Below, one piece after another: positions 49,608 through 60,349 of a stretch of DNA of 64,000 bases. The stretch lies in assembly GCF_013403565.1 (NCBI RefSeq), contig NZ_CP058627.1, positions 1,302,001 through 1,366,000 of the forward strand, in the 5' to 3' direction. This stretch comes from Chitinibacter bivalviorum (GTDB lineage Bacteria > Pseudomonadota > Gammaproteobacteria > Burkholderiales > Chitinibacteraceae). Below the pieces are notes generated by a model. It searched no databases. It had not been told where the DNA came from and worked only from the letters and a program-made list of their open reading frames with translations. The stretch's first letter is position 1. Every line of letters begins with the position of its first letter. A program made the translations under genes and the position numbers.

Positions 49608-50882
49608 TTAAATTTGAGCCAATGGAATAATTTTTGGCGCATCCAATCGACGTTTAGCGCCATTTTCTCCATAACGGGTCAAGACGTAATTTTCAACGAT
49701 CGCCTGAAACTCTTGGGCAACATTATCACCCTTGAGCGTGACATCTTTTTCGCCATCGACATACACGGGGCAGACAGGCACCTCGCCAGTACCAGGCAGG
49801 CTAATACCAATATCCGCCAATTTAGATTCACCAGGACCATTTACAACACAGCCCATGACAGCAACTTTCATATCCTCAACACCAGGATATTGCGCACGCC
49901 AAATCGGCATTTGTTCACGCAAGAAATTTTGAATATCTTGCGCCAACTCTTGAAAAACCGTCGAAGTTGTACGACCGCAACCAGGGCACGCGGTCACTAA
50001 GGGCGTAAAGCTACGCAAGCCCATCGTCTGCAATAGTTCCTGCGCGACAACCACCTCTTTGGTGCGATCACCATTGGGCTCTGGCGTCAAAGAAATACGG
50101 ATTGTATCGCCTATCCCTTCTTGCATTAATACCGCCAAAGCAGCACTCGAGGCAACAATACCTTTTGAACCCATACCCGCTTCGGTCAAACCCAGATGCA
50201 GTGGATAATCGCAACGAGCACCCAAATCACGATACACCGCGATCAGATCTTGTACGTGAGAGACTTTACACGAGAGCAGGATTTTATCTGGCGATAAACC
50301 CCAAGCAATGGCCTGATCAGCAGACTCTAGTGCCGAAACAATTAAGGCTTCACGCATGACCGCTTCTGCAGTCATAGGCTGCGCTCGTTTTGAGTTTTCA
50401 TCCATCATGCGCGCAGCAATACTTTGATCAAGCGAACCCCAATTAACACCAATACGGACCGGTTTATTGTATTGAACGGCTTTTTCAATCATGAACGCGA
50501 ATTTCTCATCGCGTTTACTACCTTTACCTACATTACCAGGATTAATGCGATATTTTGCCAAGGCTTCAGCACAGTCGGGATAGTCGCGGAGCAGACGGTC
50601 ACCATTAAAGTGAAAGTCCCCTACCATCGGTACTTTACAACCCCAATTTTCGAGCTTGGTTTTGATATTTGCGACCTGAGCAGCAGCTTCAGCACTATTG
50701 ACCGTAATTCGAACTGCCTCAGAGCCCGCACGCCATAACTCAAACACCTGACGCGCAGTTGCTTCTGCATCAGCCGTATCAGTATTGGTCATTGATTGAA
50801 CCATAACGGGGTGATCACTACCTACCCAGACATTTCCAACGAGTACTTGACGAGTTTTACGACGCAAAATCGGGCTAGACAT
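49608..50882 (-). CDS. ispG: 4-hydroxy-3-methylbut-2-enyl diphosphate synthase IspG
   Basis: 424 residues, penultimate step of the MEP pathway. The N-terminal TIM barrel has [20 protein letters not shown]; the C-terminal 4Fe-4S domain has [14 protein letters not shown] and [13 protein letters not shown], which supply the cluster Cys residues. Between rodZ (3-nt gap) and hisS. Confidence 0.97.
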   Translation of the reverse strand: MSSPILRRKTRQVLVGNVWVGSDHPVMVQSMTNTDTADAEATARQVFELWRAGSEAVRITVNSAEAAAQVANIKTKLENWGCKVPMVGDFHFNGDRLLRDYPDCAEALAKYRINPGNVGKGSKRDEKFAFMIEKAVQYNKPVRIGVNWGSLDQSIAARMMDENSKRAQPMTAEAVMREALIVSALESADQAIAWGLSPDKILLSCKVSHVQDLIAVYRDLGARCDYPLHLGLTEAGMGSKGIVASSAALAVLMQEGIGDTIRISLTPEPNGDRTKEVVVAQELLQTMGLRSFTPLVTACPGCGRTTSTVFQELAQDIQNFLREQMPIWRAQYPGVEDMKVAVMGCVVNGPGESKLADIGISLPGTGEVPVCPVYVDGEKDVTLKGDNVAQEFQAIVENYVLTRYGENGAKRRLDAPKIIPLAQI

Positions 50883-50885
50883 GAA

Positions 50886-51800
50886 TTATTTCAGTTCCAA
50901 ATTAACAACATCCGAGCCAGGTTTGATATAGCTATTCAAATCAACTGGCTGACCATGCATAAAAAGTTTAGTTTTTGGCGCATTGCCGATTTTTACTGAA
51001 AATGGCGGCTTTCCTGAGGCTTTGCGCTCAAAGCCAGGACGTACAATTTCAGACATCACTTTATTACCATTCGCATCAACAATTTGCACCCAGCTATCTG
51101 ATTCTGTCATCAAAGCTAGCTCAACTTCGCCTGCAACAACCGAAGCAGCTTGAGTGACTTTGCTGGCCACGGGTGTCGCAGCCAATACAGCACTTGCTAC
51201 GACAGCTGCATTAGGGCTGACAATGGGTGCAGAAGCTACCGCAACTGTAGTAGCCGCGCTTGCCACTGACGCGACGGCAGCCACCTCTACCGAAGATGCT
51301 TGTGCCACAACGGAAGCATCAACTACTTCCGGCGTAGACACTTCGGCCAATGCAAGGTCTGGGCTTGAAGGTTGCTGCAAATACCAGTAAACAGCAGCAA
51401 CTCCAATAAACATGCCAATCAGGGACATGATCAGCAATAAGCTTGAGCGAGAACCTGATGATCGTTCACTAAGCATAACAGTCGAGCCATCTTCGGCACT
51501 TGAGCTGGGAAGTACACTTTGCACTCGCTCTTCAGGCAATACCGTTGCAAGATATTGCAGCAAAGGTTCTACATCTAAGCCTACCAATCTTGCATAGTTG
51601 CGCACAAATCCACGAATAAATAGATTACTTGGCAACTCATCAAAAGCTTCTTTTTCAATCGCCTCAATTTGGCGACGAGCTAGTTTTAATTGCCCTGCAA
51701 TGTCGTCAACCGATAAACCCTTGGCCTCACGAGCAAGACGTAACTGCCGCCCAGCAGGTAAAAAAGTATTATTAGCAGTATTTTCTATCTGATCAGTCAT
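50886..51800 (-). CDS. rodZ: Cytoskeletal/cell-shape protein RodZ
   Basis: 304 residues. The N-terminal helix-turn-helix domain (about 17-85; GRQLRLAREAKGLSVDDIAG) binds MreB. One membrane helix lies at about 120-140. A periplasmic Ala/Val/Ser-rich linker (about 145-225) leads to the DUF4115 domain (about 226-304; LMTESDSWVQIVDANGNKVM). It overlaps the pilF stop by 8 nt. Confidence 0.94.
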   Translation of the reverse strand: MTDQIENTANNTFLPAGRQLRLAREAKGLSVDDIAGQLKLARRQIEAIEKEAFDELPSNLFIRGFVRNYARLVGLDVEPLLQYLATVLPEERVQSVLPSSSAEDGSTVMLSERSSGSRSSLLLIMSLIGMFIGVAAVYWYLQQPSSPDLALAEVSTPEVVDASVVAQASSVEVAAVASVASAATTVAVASAPIVSPNAAVVASAVLAATPVASKVTQAASVVAGEVELALMTESDSWVQIVDANGNKVMSEIVRPGFERKASGKPPFSVKIGNAPKTKLFMHGQPVDLNSYIKPGSDVVNLELK

Positions 51801-52539
51801 AACGTCCGGTCTGGAGCTTGGTTGCTTCTAATGAATCAGGATACATCCGGCGCAATTCGTTTGCGTAGCGTGCCTCAGATTCTTTGTTGCCAATTTTACG
51901 TTCGATTCTTACCCCCAGCCAGAGCAATTCTGGCGGCGACTTTGGAATGGCACGTAAAACTTCGATAAATAACTGTTTCGCTTGAGGTAAATCACCCTCT
52001 TCAAGCAGTACATTGGCTAACTGAAACTTCACCTGTAAATTTTGTGATTGCTGCTTATTCGCACGAACCAGATATTGCCTCATCAAGGCCTTATCACCTG
52101 CTTTTTGAGCGCAATTTGCAGCGGCAAGCATGGTTGCTTCAGGCGTAGGATACAGCGGATTACCTAATGCGATTTCGTATCGTGTAAATGCGTTTTTGAA
52201 ATCACTACGATCACACAAGTAATTTGCATAATTGTGATTAATATCCGGATCTTTTGGTGCTGCTTTAATCGCAAGCTCGAAATATGATTTCGCGGAAGCT
52301 TCATCTCTTAAAGCCAAATAAGACAAGGCCAATACATTGTAGGCCTGCGCATAATCTGGCACGGCTTGCAAAGCCTTTTTGGCCTCATCAATGGCAACTG
52401 CGTATAAAGTACGTTTATAGTACTCAGAAGCCAAACTGGTTCGTGTCGCAGCGCGCTGCTCCGGAGGGCCAACATCATCATCCGCAAAGGCAACTTGCAT
52501 CAGCAAAACAGATAAAGCAACCATCCAGAATTTTTTCAT
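51793..52539 (-). CDS. pilW: Type IV pilus biogenesis TPR protein PilF/PilW
   Basis: 248 residues. An N-terminal signal (MKKFWMVALSVLLMQVAFA) and about six TPR motifs (YYKRTLYAVAIDEAKKALQ, AYNVLALSYLALRDEASAKS, NHNYANYLCDRSDFKNAFTR). In Neisseria and Pseudomonas this protein is a lipoprotein pilotin for the secretin PilQ. Here no lipobox Cys is present near the signal, so it appears to be cleaved by signal peptidase I. The rlmN-pilF-rodZ order supports the call. Confidence 0.85.
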   Translation of the reverse strand: MKKFWMVALSVLLMQVAFADDDVGPPEQRAATRTSLASEYYKRTLYAVAIDEAKKALQAVPDYAQAYNVLALSYLALRDEASAKSYFELAIKAAPKDPDINHNYANYLCDRSDFKNAFTRYEIALGNPLYPTPEATMLAAANCAQKAGDKALMRQYLVRANKQQSQNLQVKFQLANVLLEEGDLPQAKQLFIEVLRAIPKSPPELLWLGVRIERKIGNKESEARYANELRRMYPDSLEATKLQTGRYD

Positions 52540-52548
52540 TATTTAGCC

Positions 52549-53673
52549 TTATTTTTGTTGAAACAAAATCGGGCGCGTCTCTGCCATTTTTTCAGTTCTG
52601 CGAGTTTTATCCAGCACCTGCCCCGCCAACTGACCACACGCGGCATCAATTTCATCACCACGTGTTTTGCGCACTGTCACAATGTAGCCTGCCTGAGTGA
52701 GAATATCACGGAAACGCGCAATTGCTTCACGCCCAGAGCGAGCATAGCCTGAATTGGGGAATGGATTAAACGGTATTAAGTTAAATTTACAAGACACCGA
52801 ACGCGCCAAATCCACCAGTTGGCGAGCGTGCTCTGGTTGATCATTAATCCCTGCCAACATTACGTACTCAAACGTCACGAAATCGCGCGGCGCTTTTTCC
52901 AGATAACGATTACAGGCATTAAGTAATTCTTTTAATGGGTATTTTTTATTAATCGGGACAATTTCGTCACGAATTTTATCATTCGGCGCATGCAAACTCA
53001 CCGCCAATGCCACTGGGCAATCTTCACGCAGGCGATCAAGTTGCGGCACCATCCCCGATGTAGACAATGTCACACGACGGCGCGACAAGCCATACGCGTT
53101 ATCATCGAGCATCAAACGCATTGCGGCGACAACATTATCGTAGTTAGCCAGCGGCTCACCCATACCCATCATCACAACATTCGACACGATACGGGTATCG
53201 TCATTGACCGCATTACCCAAGCGAGCAGCGTCAAATGACAAGCGCTGATTGGCCCACCACAATTGGCCAATAATCTCGGCCGTACTTAAATTACGATTAA
53301 AACCTTGGCGTGCCGTCGAACAAAACGTACAGTCGAGCGCGCAGCCAACCTGACTCGACACACACAAAGTCCCGCGGTCGTCTTCAGGAATAAAAACAGC
53401 TTCCACACCGTTGCCAGTACCCACATCAAGCAACCACTTGCGGGTGCCGTCTTGGGCAATTTGTTCGGCCATCATCGATGGCGGAGCAACACAGGCCTCT
53501 GCAGTCAGTTTCTGACGAAACGACTTGGCAATATCGCTCATCACGTCAAAATCAGCGGCGCCGCGCTGATGAACCCACTTGAGCAATTGCTTGGCGCGAA
53601 AAGGCTTCTCCCCCATTTGCACCATCAATTGGCCGAGTCTCTCAGCATCGTAATCCAACAAATTTAATGACAT
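52549..53673 (-). CDS. rlmN: 23S rRNA/tRNA adenine-C2 methyltransferase RlmN
   Basis: Radical-SAM enzyme that methylates A2503 of 23S rRNA and A37 of some tRNAs. It has 374 residues from the [19 protein letters not shown], which has GGAG nine bases upstream; an in-frame TTG eight codons earlier is rejected. The radical-SAM motif [20 protein letters not shown] and [12 protein letters not shown] are intact. Confidence 0.97.
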   Translation of the reverse strand: MSLNLLDYDAERLGQLMVQMGEKPFRAKQLLKWVHQRGAADFDVMSDIAKSFRQKLTAEACVAPPSMMAEQIAQDGTRKWLLDVGTGNGVEAVFIPEDDRGTLCVSSQVGCALDCTFCSTARQGFNRNLSTAEIIGQLWWANQRLSFDAARLGNAVNDDTRIVSNVVMMGMGEPLANYDNVVAAMRLMLDDNAYGLSRRRVTLSTSGMVPQLDRLREDCPVALAVSLHAPNDKIRDEIVPINKKYPLKELLNACNRYLEKAPRDFVTFEYVMLAGINDQPEHARQLVDLARSVSCKFNLIPFNPFPNSGYARSGREAIARFRDILTQAGYIVTVRKTRGDEIDAACGQLAGQVLDKTRRTEKMAETRPILFQQK

Positions 53674-53697
53674 GATCGTGTGCTCCGCAGCGTTCAA

Positions 53698-54123
53698 TTA
53701 AGCGCCGTAAACTTCTGAAGCAGCAAAGAAATAAGCAATTTCAATCGCTGCATTTTCCAAACTATCTGAACCGTGAACTGCGTTCGCGTCGATGCTCGCA
53801 GCGAAATCAGCGCGGATCGTGCCAGCAGCCGCTTCTTTCGGGTTAGTTGCGCCCATCAATTCGCGGTTTTTCAATACGGCGTTTTCGCCTTGCAATACTT
53901 GAATCATGACTGGACCAGAGATCATAAAGTTCACCAAATCATTAAAGAAAGGGCGTTCTTTGTGAACTGCGTAAAAGCCTTCAGCTTCAGCGCGTGACAG
54001 TTGTTTCATTTTTGCAGCAACGACTTTCAAGCCAGCAGACTCGAAACGGTCGTAAATTTTACCGATTACATTTTTTGCAACTGCATCTGGTTTGATGATG
54101 GAAATAGTACGTTCGATTGTCAT
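53698..54123 (-). CDS. ndk: Nucleoside diphosphate kinase
   Basis: 141 residues. [20 protein letters not shown] starts the family, and the active-site His is in [14 protein letters not shown]. It balances NTP pools. First gene of the minus-strand supercluster; 181 nt of divergent gap separates it from the SPOR-domain gene. Confidence 0.98.
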   Translation of the reverse strand: MTIERTISIIKPDAVAKNVIGKIYDRFESAGLKVVAAKMKQLSRAEAEGFYAVHKERPFFNDLVNFMISGPVMIQVLQGENAVLKNRELMGATNPKEAAAGTIRADFAASIDANAVHGSDSLENAAIEIAYFFAASEVYGA

Positions 54124-54304
54124 TTTTTATGCTCCAGTGGGTTTATATGTTTAGTTTTGTTAACAAACACGAAAGAATTTTGCTGCCCAAGCTCAATATC
54201 AGATAGCCTTTGGCCAGTGCATTTGCTTGGCAAGGACATTCAATTGACTAAAGTTTAGGCAAATAGCCGACCATTATAACACTTACAAATGGCATGCAGA
54301 GAGA

Positions 54305-55063
54305 ATGAGTGAAGGTCTAGACCCAATCCTTCAGCAAAAAGAGCAGCAACAGCTGAAAACCCAGCTACTTTGGCGCCTTGGTATTGCGGGCGGATTAATC
54401 GCCGCCATTCTATTTGGTATCGCATGGCTAGAAAAAAGCCAGGAAAATGCCGCACCCAATCTGCAAATTCCACAAATTGCACCAGAACTCAACGCCAGCG
54501 AAGCAGCAGAAGTCGCCTCTAGCGTAGCCAGCGCGGTGGCGAGCGCTTCTCCAAATCCAAGTCCGACTGCAAATCCGACTGCCAGTGCTGTCATTGCTAT
54601 TACTTCAACCCCAAGTCCTGTTGCAACGGCCGTGATAACGACTTCACTTCCCGCGACTAAAATTCAAAAAATCGAAAATATCCCGCAAGCAATACCAACC
54701 CCACGTATTGAGCCAAAAGCAAATAAAACCATCATTGCTACAGCGATACCCCTTGCAAAACCACTACCCACAGCAGAACCTCAGCCAGCAACGCCAAATA
54801 CAACAAACAGCCCGATCATTAGCAAGCCTGCGCTTGCCTATCCAGCACCCGTGAATAGCACTCGCGGCTATAGCGTACAAGCTGGGGTATTTTTACTCTC
54901 GAACAACGCCGAGAAATTACTTGGGCAACTGCAACAAGCTGGAATTCCTGCATATCTCGAAACACGCGTTCAAATTGGGCCGTTTAAAACCAAAGCAGAA
55001 GCCGATGCAGCAGTAAAAAAACTCAAAGCACTGGGCATTACACCGGTCGTTAAAACCGAATAA
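54305..55063 (+). CDS. SPOR-domain inner-membrane protein
   Basis: 252 residues. A cytoplasmic N-terminus (1-22), one membrane helix (about 23-43), a Pro/Ala/Thr/Ser-rich periplasmic linker (about 50-170) and a C-terminal SPOR domain (about 178-252; RGYSVQAGVFLLSNNAEKLL, VQIGPFKTKAEADAAVKKLK). SPOR domains bind denuded peptidoglycan at the division septum. The overall plan is that of FtsN/DedD-like proteins. Confidence 0.9.
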   Translation: MSEGLDPILQQKEQQQLKTQLLWRLGIAGGLIAAILFGIAWLEKSQENAAPNLQIPQIAPELNASEAAEVASSVASAVASASPNPSPTANPTASAVIAITSTPSPVATAVITTSLPATKIQKIENIPQAIPTPRIEPKANKTIIATAIPLAKPLPTAEPQPATPNTTNSPIISKPALAYPAPVNSTRGYSVQAGVFLLSNNAEKLLGQLQQAGIPAYLETRVQIGPFKTKAEADAAVKKLKALGITPVVKTE

Positions 55064-55078
55064 AATGAAGTCACATAA

Positions 55079-55105
55079 AAAAAACCGCCTTGATGGCGGT
55101 TTTTT
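55079..55105. terminator. Bidirectional terminator between the SPOR gene and cysS
   Basis: AAAAAACCGCC / GGCGGTTTTTT is an 11-bp perfect stem with loop TTGAT. A-rich and T-rich flanks allow use on both strands, for convergent genes. Confidence 0.93.
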
Positions 55106-55124
55106 ATTTTCACTAGCCAGCAAA

Positions 55125-56519
55125 TTAGTTACGACGCCAAGTCGTCTCACCCGCTTTATCTTCCAGCACAATACCTGCCGCAGCCAATTCATCACGAATT
55201 CGATCGCCTTCTGCCCAGTTTTTGTCAGCACGCGCTTCACGACGCGCCACGATGGCGGCCTCGATTTTTTCCGCAGTCCACTCACCTTCCGCCCCAACAT
55301 CAGCCTGCAGGAAAGATTGCGGATCGCGCTGCAGCAAGCCAAGCACGCCGCCCAAAGCCTTGAGCAAACCGGCTTTTTGCGCACCCAATTCAGTACCGGC
55401 GTGTTTATTGGCTTCAGCGGCCAATTCAAACAACACCGCCACCGCTTCGGTCGTCGCAAAGTCATCATCCATCGCCACTTTGAAACGTGCCGCCAATGGA
55501 TCATTCCAATCAATGGCAACGTCCGCAGGCGACACCGTTTTCAGCGCCGTATACAGGCGTGTCAGCGCGTTTTTCGCATCATTCAAGTGCACATCGCTGT
55601 AATTGAGCGGACTGCGGTAGTGGGCGCGCAAAATAAAGAAACGCAGCACTTCAGCATCAAACTTTTGCAGCACTTCACGAATAATGAAGAAGTTGCCGAG
55701 GCTTTTCGACATTTTTTCGTTATCGACATTGATAAAGCCGTTGTGCAGCCAGTAGTTCACATATTGCTGGCCGTGCGCGCCTTCGGATTGGGCAATTTCG
55801 TTTTCGTGGTGCGGGAATTGCAAATCTTCACCGCCACCGTGAATATCGAAATGCTCACCCAAATGGTGGCAAGACATTGCCGAGCATTCGATATGCCAGC
55901 CCGGACGACCTTTGCCCCATGGCGAATCCCATTTCACGTCGCTCGGCTCATCGGCTTTAGCCGCTTTCCACAGTACGAAATCGCGCGGATCGCGTTTATT
56001 TGAATCGACCTCAACACGCTCGCCAGCGCGTTGCTCGTCAAAATCTTTGCGCGACAATTTGCCGTAGCCGTCGAAATCTTTCACCGAGTAATACACATCG
56101 CCATTCGGTGCGTGATACGCCAAGCCTTTATCAAATAGCTTGCTGATAATCGCTTGCATCCCGCCGACGTGATCTGTGGCGCGAGGCTCGTGATCGGGGC
56201 GAATAATGCCCAGCGCCGCGAAATCTTCATTCATCGAATCGATAAAACGCGAAGTCAGACTTTGGATCGACTCACCATTTTCGACCGCACGCTTGATGAT
56301 TTTGTCATCAATATCGGTAATGTTGCGCACGTAATTCACGTGAAACCCACTCTCGCGCAACCAACGCGCGACCACGTCAAACACCACAACCATCCGTGCA
56401 TGGCCGATATGACAGTAGTCGTATACGGTCATGCCGCAGACGTACATGTTCACATGACCTGGAGTAATGGGTTTGAATTCCTGCTTTTCGCGGGCGAGAG
56501 AGTTATGCAATGTCAGCAT
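55125..56519 (-). CDS. cysS: Cysteinyl-tRNA synthetase
   Basis: 464 residues, class I. The zinc Cys and HIGH motif are in [20 protein letters not shown]; the second zinc-ligand region is [20 protein letters not shown]; the KMSKS loop is [12 protein letters not shown]. Divergent from trpE. Confidence 0.98.
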   Translation of the reverse strand: MLTLHNSLAREKQEFKPITPGHVNMYVCGMTVYDYCHIGHARMVVVFDVVARWLRESGFHVNYVRNITDIDDKIIKRAVENGESIQSLTSRFIDSMNEDFAALGIIRPDHEPRATDHVGGMQAIISKLFDKGLAYHAPNGDVYYSVKDFDGYGKLSRKDFDEQRAGERVEVDSNKRDPRDFVLWKAAKADEPSDVKWDSPWGKGRPGWHIECSAMSCHHLGEHFDIHGGGEDLQFPHHENEIAQSEGAHGQQYVNYWLHNGFINVDNEKMSKSLGNFFIIREVLQKFDAEVLRFFILRAHYRSPLNYSDVHLNDAKNALTRLYTALKTVSPADVAIDWNDPLAARFKVAMDDDFATTEAVAVLFELAAEANKHAGTELGAQKAGLLKALGGVLGLLQRDPQSFLQADVGAEGEWTAEKIEAAIVARREARADKNWAEGDRIRDELAAAGIVLEDKAGETTWRRN

Positions 56520-56629
56520 CGTGAGTTCACATTGTTTGCACTAAAAATGAGATTCTACCAAAGCTGTCAAGCCGCGCTGTAACTAAAGTGCGCCCTGACA
56601 CCCAAAACACAGGAAAAAATCGAGATTAT

Positions 56630-56658
56630 TTGACGCTCCAAGCCGCTTGCAGCACAAT
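56630..56658 (+). promoter_or_regulatory. Predicted trp operon promoter
   Basis: TTGACG (56630-56635) and CACAAT (56653-56658) are 17 bp apart. Transcription would start near 56665 and give a leader of about 130 nt that includes the Trp-rich ORF. A second candidate (TTGCAA 56671-56676, TACAAT 56692-56697) has only 15 bp and would start inside that ORF. Confidence 0.55.
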
Positions 56659-56698
56659 CGATGCTGTTTATTGCAAACCAATCTATAGACCTACAATC

Positions 56699-56749
56699 AT
56701 GGCATTCCACTCCGCAGAAATCTGGCTTGAATGGCGATGGCGTCGCTGA
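56699..56749 (+). CDS. trpL: Candidate trp leader peptide
   Basis: A 16-codon ORF, ATG to TGA, encodes MAFHSAEIWLEWRWRR. Three of 16 codons are TGG (residues 9, 12 and 14), in the 3' half as in known trp attenuators. It lies 45 nt before trpE and downstream of the predicted promoter. Against it: no clear ribosome-binding site, and no T-tract terminator hairpin between it and trpE (only short pairings such as GGCGAT/ATCGC). If real, control may act by ribosome stalling on translation or Rho rather than by an intrinsic terminator. Confidence 0.45.
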   Translation: MAFHSAEIWLEWRWRR

Positions 56750-56794
56750 AATCGCGTCCACACGCTCTTCTCATCCATAACCGGAGTTAAATCC

Positions 56795-58264
56795 ATGATT
56801 TCGCGTACCGAATTTGCAGACCTTGCAGCGCAAGGCTACAACCGCATTCCTTTGATTTCCGAGCTATTTGCTGATCTTGATACGCCGCTTTCGGTGTATT
56901 TGAAGCTCGCCAATCGCCCTTATTCTTATCTGCTTGAATCTGTCGTGGGTGGCGAGCGTTTTGGCCGCTACTCATTTATTGGCTTGCCTGCACGTACCCG
57001 CATCAAAGTCTGTGGCACACGCACCGAGCTGATTCACGATGATCAAGTCATCGAAACGCACGATGGCAACCCGCTCGATTTTATTGAAAGCTATCAAGCG
57101 CGCTTTAGAGCGCCGCCCACCAAAGGCCTGCCGCGCTTTATGGGCGGACTGGTTGGCTATTTCGGCTATGAAACGATCCGCTATATCGAGCGCAAACTAG
57201 CCGAGTGCAACAAACCCGACCCAATCGGCGCGCCCGATATTCAATTGTTACTGTCCGAAGAAATCGTCGTCGTCGACAATCTATCGGGCAAGCTGTATCT
57301 CGTCGTGTATGCCAACCCAAGCAATGACAATGCCTTTGATGTGGCCGAAGCTCGCTTGCTTGAACTGCGGATGAAACTGCGCGAGCCAGCACAAATCCCC
57401 TTCTCGCTGCCCGTTCAAACGCATGGCACGCCGGTTTCCGAATTTGGCGAACAGCCATTCAAAGACGCCGTACTGAAAGCCAAGGAATACATCAAAGACG
57501 GCGACGTGATGCAGGTTGTACTGGCACAGCGCATGAGCGCACCATTTGCCGCGTCGCCGATGTCGCTGTACCGCTCGCTGCGCAGCATCAATCCATCGCC
57601 GTATATGTTCTATTACGACTTTGGCGATATGCATATCGTCGGCGCGTCGCCTGAGATCTTGGTTCGCCTCGAAGACGACACCGTCACCGTGCGCCCAATT
57701 GCTGGCACTCGTCCGCGCGGCAAAGATCGCGCAGAAGACTTAGCACTCGAAACCGAATTGCTGGCCGATGAAAAAGAAATCGCCGAGCACGTGATGCTAA
57801 TCGACTTGGGCCGCAATGATGCGGGCCGCGTCGCTCAAACTGGCTCAGTCAAACTGATCGACAAAATGATCGTTGAGCGCTACTCACATGTGATGCACAT
57901 CGTTTCTAGCGTTGAGGCCAAACTCAAACCAAAACAAACCGCGATTGACGTACTCAAAGCCACCTTCCCCGCCGGTACGGTCTCTGGTGCGCCGAAAGTG
58001 CGCGCGATGGAAATCATCGACGAGCTGGAACCGACCAAACGCGGCGTGTATTCAGGCGCGGTCGGTTATCTGGGCTTTAACGGCGATATGGATGTGGCAA
58101 TCGCGCTGCGCACCGCCGTGATCAAAAATTCAACACTGTATATGCAAGCAGGTGCCGGCATCGTCGCCGATTCGGTACCGCAAAGTGAATGGCAAGAAAC
58201 GCTCAATAAAGCCCGCGCCGTGTTGCGCGCCGCTGAATTAGCCAGCCAAGGCCTCGACGCCTAA
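56795..58264 (+). CDS. trpE: Anthranilate synthase component I
   Basis: 489 residues. The N-terminal domain has the feedback-binding motif [18 protein letters not shown]. The chorismate-binding domain (about 220-480) has [47 protein letters not shown] and [16 protein letters not shown]. First structural gene of the trp operon here; AACCGGAG lies nine bases before the ATG. Confidence 0.98.
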   Translation: MISRTEFADLAAQGYNRIPLISELFADLDTPLSVYLKLANRPYSYLLESVVGGERFGRYSFIGLPARTRIKVCGTRTELIHDDQVIETHDGNPLDFIESYQARFRAPPTKGLPRFMGGLVGYFGYETIRYIERKLAECNKPDPIGAPDIQLLLSEEIVVVDNLSGKLYLVVYANPSNDNAFDVAEARLLELRMKLREPAQIPFSLPVQTHGTPVSEFGEQPFKDAVLKAKEYIKDGDVMQVVLAQRMSAPFAASPMSLYRSLRSINPSPYMFYYDFGDMHIVGASPEILVRLEDDTVTVRPIAGTRPRGKDRAEDLALETELLADEKEIAEHVMLIDLGRNDAGRVAQTGSVKLIDKMIVERYSHVMHIVSSVEAKLKPKQTAIDVLKATFPAGTVSGAPKVRAMEIIDELEPTKRGVYSGAVGYLGFNGDMDVAIALRTAVIKNSTLYMQAGAGIVADSVPQSEWQETLNKARAVLRAAELASQGLDA

Positions 58265-58308
58265 TTTGTATCGAGACCGCCCCGCACTTGCACACAAAGG
58301 ATTTAGCC

Positions 58309-58878
58309 ATGCTCTTGATGATCGATAACTACGACAGCTTTACTTACAACCTCGTGCAATATTTTGGCGAACTGGGCCAAGACGTGCATGTGCATCGCAA
58401 CGACGAAATCACCATCGAACAAATCGAAGCGATGAAGCCCAAATACTTGGTGATTTCACCCGGGCCATGCTCACCACTCGAAGCCGGTATTTCGGTTGCC
58501 GCAATCAAGCACTTTGCTGGCAAGCTACCGATCATGGGCGTTTGCTTGGGCCACCAATCGATTGGTGAAGCCTTTGGCGGCAAAATCATCCACGCCAAAA
58601 TACTGATGCATGGCAAGGTATCGCCTGTAATCCATAATGATGTCGGGATGTTCAAAGACATACCCTCCCCAGTCACGGTCACTCGCTATCACTCGCTGGC
58701 CATTGAGCGCGAATCACTGCCCGATTGCCTTGAAGTAACGGCGTGGACGGAAGACGGCGAGATTATGGGTGTGCGCCACAAAACTTTGGCAATCGAGGGC
58801 GTGCAATTTCACCCCGAATCGATACTGACTGAACACGGGCATAAAATGCTCGAGAATTTCCTAAAAGAATGGGCGTAA
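58309..58878 (+). CDS. trpG: Anthranilate synthase component II (glutamine amidotransferase)
   Basis: 189 residues from this ATG ([20 protein letters not shown]), with AAAGGA nine bases upstream; an in-frame TTG seven codons earlier is rejected. The catalytic Cys is in [16 protein letters not shown] and the His/Glu pair in [14 protein letters not shown]. It releases ammonia to TrpE. In some species it also serves folate synthesis as PabA. Confidence 0.97.
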   Translation: MLLMIDNYDSFTYNLVQYFGELGQDVHVHRNDEITIEQIEAMKPKYLVISPGPCSPLEAGISVAAIKHFAGKLPIMGVCLGHQSIGEAFGGKIIHAKILMHGKVSPVIHNDVGMFKDIPSPVTVTRYHSLAIERESLPDCLEVTAWTEDGEIMGVRHKTLAIEGVQFHPESILTEHGHKMLENFLKEWA

Positions 58879-58888
58879 TGCCAGACTC

Positions 58889-58909
58889 AAGCCGACCCAA
58901 GGTCGGCTT
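58889..58909 (+). terminator. Hairpin between trpG and trpD
   Basis: AAGCCGACC-CAA-GGTCGGCTT is a 9-bp perfect stem followed by CTTTACG. The T-tract is short, so it would be a weak terminator or an mRNA-processing/stability element dividing trpEG from trpDC. Confidence 0.6.
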
Positions 58910-58944
58910 CTTTACGTCCTCAACATAAAAACTAGGGATAGCAA

Positions 58945-59979
58945 ATGATCACCATCCAAGCCGCACTGAACCGCCTGATCGACAATAACGAGCTGTTTTA
59001 CGACGAAATGCTGCATCTGATGCGCCAGATTATGTCAGGCGAAATGACACAGGCACAAACTGCCGCACTGCTGATGGGCTTGCGCACCAAAGTTGAAAGC
59101 GTATCCGAAATTGCAGCCTCGGCAACCGTCATGCGCGAGTTTTCAACTAAAGTCGCAGTGCAAGATCGCAGCCATCTGGTGGATACCTGTGGCACCGGCG
59201 GCGATGGCGCGCACACATTCAACATCTCGACCTGCTCGGCCTTTGTCGCCGCCGCAGCGGGCGCGAAAGTGGCGAAACATGGTGGCCGTTCAGTCTCGTC
59301 GAGCTCAGGCTCAGCCGATGTGCTCGAAGCTTTTGGCGTGAATCTGAGCCTCTCTGCCGAACAAGTCGGCCAGTGTATCGACGAAGTCGGCCTAGGCTTT
59401 ATGTTTGCGCCCAATCATCACAGCGCGATGAAATACGTCGCGCCTGTACGCAAAGAGCTCGGCGTGCGCACGATTTTCAATATCCTTGGGCCACTGACCA
59501 ACCCTGCGGGCGCAGACAATCAAGTGATGGGCGTTTTCCACCCTGATCTGGTGGGTATACAGGCGCGAGTCTTAAAGCAATTGGGCTCCAAGCATATACT
59601 GATCGTACATGGCAAAGACGGCATGGACGAAATCTCGATCAGCACGCCAACGATGATCGCCGAATTGAAAGATGGTGAGATTGTTGAATACGAATTCGAT
59701 CCACGCGAGTTGGGCTTTGAGCTGGCCGACATCAAAACACTACACGCCAGCAATGCAGCTGAATCCAAAGCGATTATCGAAGGCATCTTGAACGGCTCAC
59801 TCACAGGCCCCTGCCGCGACATCGTCTTGCTGAATGCCGGCGCAGCGATCTACGCCGCCAACTTGGCCGTAACGCTAGAAGACGGCATCAACGCCGCGCA
59901 CGAAGCGCTGGCCAGCGGCGCAGCCAAAGCCAAGCTTGATGCGCTGATCAAATTTACCCAAAGCTTGGCGCAAGCATGA
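58945..59979 (+). CDS. trpD: Anthranilate phosphoribosyltransferase
   Basis: 344 residues. The PRPP-binding motif is [20 protein letters not shown], and [26 protein letters not shown]-like [12 protein letters not shown] and [15 protein letters not shown] are diagnostic. The stop overlaps the next ATG by 4 nt. Confidence 0.98.
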   Translation: MITIQAALNRLIDNNELFYDEMLHLMRQIMSGEMTQAQTAALLMGLRTKVESVSEIAASATVMREFSTKVAVQDRSHLVDTCGTGGDGAHTFNISTCSAFVAAAAGAKVAKHGGRSVSSSSGSADVLEAFGVNLSLSAEQVGQCIDEVGLGFMFAPNHHSAMKYVAPVRKELGVRTIFNILGPLTNPAGADNQVMGVFHPDLVGIQARVLKQLGSKHILIVHGKDGMDEISISTPTMIAELKDGEIVEYEFDPRELGFELADIKTLHASNAAESKAIIEGILNGSLTGPCRDIVLLNAGAAIYAANLAVTLEDGINAAHEALASGAAKAKLDALIKFTQSLAQA

Positions 59980-60329
59980 AAACCTACCACGGTAGCTGCC
60001 ATTGCGGCGCGATAAAATTTCGCGTTGTTTCGCCCGAAATCACCTCCGGTGTGCGCTGCAATTGCTCGATCTGCCAACGTAAAGGCGCACTGATGACGCC
60101 ACATATTTATTCACCTGAAGAATTGGTGATTGAATCAGGCGCAGAGCAACTGAGCGTGTATCAATTTGGCAGCGGCGTGGCCAAGCATTATTTCTGCGAA
60201 GTGTGTGGCATTTACCCTTTCCATCAAACGCTACGCAAAGCGGGCTACTACCGCGTGAATGTGGGCTGCCTTGAAGGCCTTGAGCCGTTGGAACTAACGG
60301 TAGAAGTCTTTGATGGGCGCAGCCTTTAA
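59976..60329 (+). CDS. GFA (glutathione-dependent formaldehyde-activating)-like zinc protein
   Basis: 117 residues of the GFA/CENP-V fold. Three Cys clusters are visible: SCHCGAIKF (residues 7-15), [11 protein letters not shown] and [12 protein letters not shown]. These are the zinc ligands of the family. Such proteins are usually annotated as S-(hydroxymethyl)glutathione synthases, but the activity of most is unproven. It overlaps trpD by 4 nt and lies 20 nt before trpC, so it is co-transcribed with tryptophan genes. No known pathway link explains this. Confidence 0.88.
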   Translation: MKTYHGSCHCGAIKFRVVSPEITSGVRCNCSICQRKGALMTPHIYSPEELVIESGAEQLSVYQFGSGVAKHYFCEVCGIYPFHQTLRKAGYYRVNVGCLEGLEPLELTVEVFDGRSL

Positions 60330-60349
60330 TTTTATTTTGAGCAAAGAAT

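Noticed and set aside
54917..55519. 200-codon minus-strand frame across the SPOR/cysS junction
   Set aside because: It spans a strong terminator and overlaps two well-supported genes in other frames; composition is Arg/Trp/Cys-rich as in shadows.
56519..56795. tRNA, riboswitch or T-box in the trp leader region
   Set aside because: No T-box motif, specifier stem or tRNA-like cloverleaf is visible; only the short Trp-rich ORF stands out.
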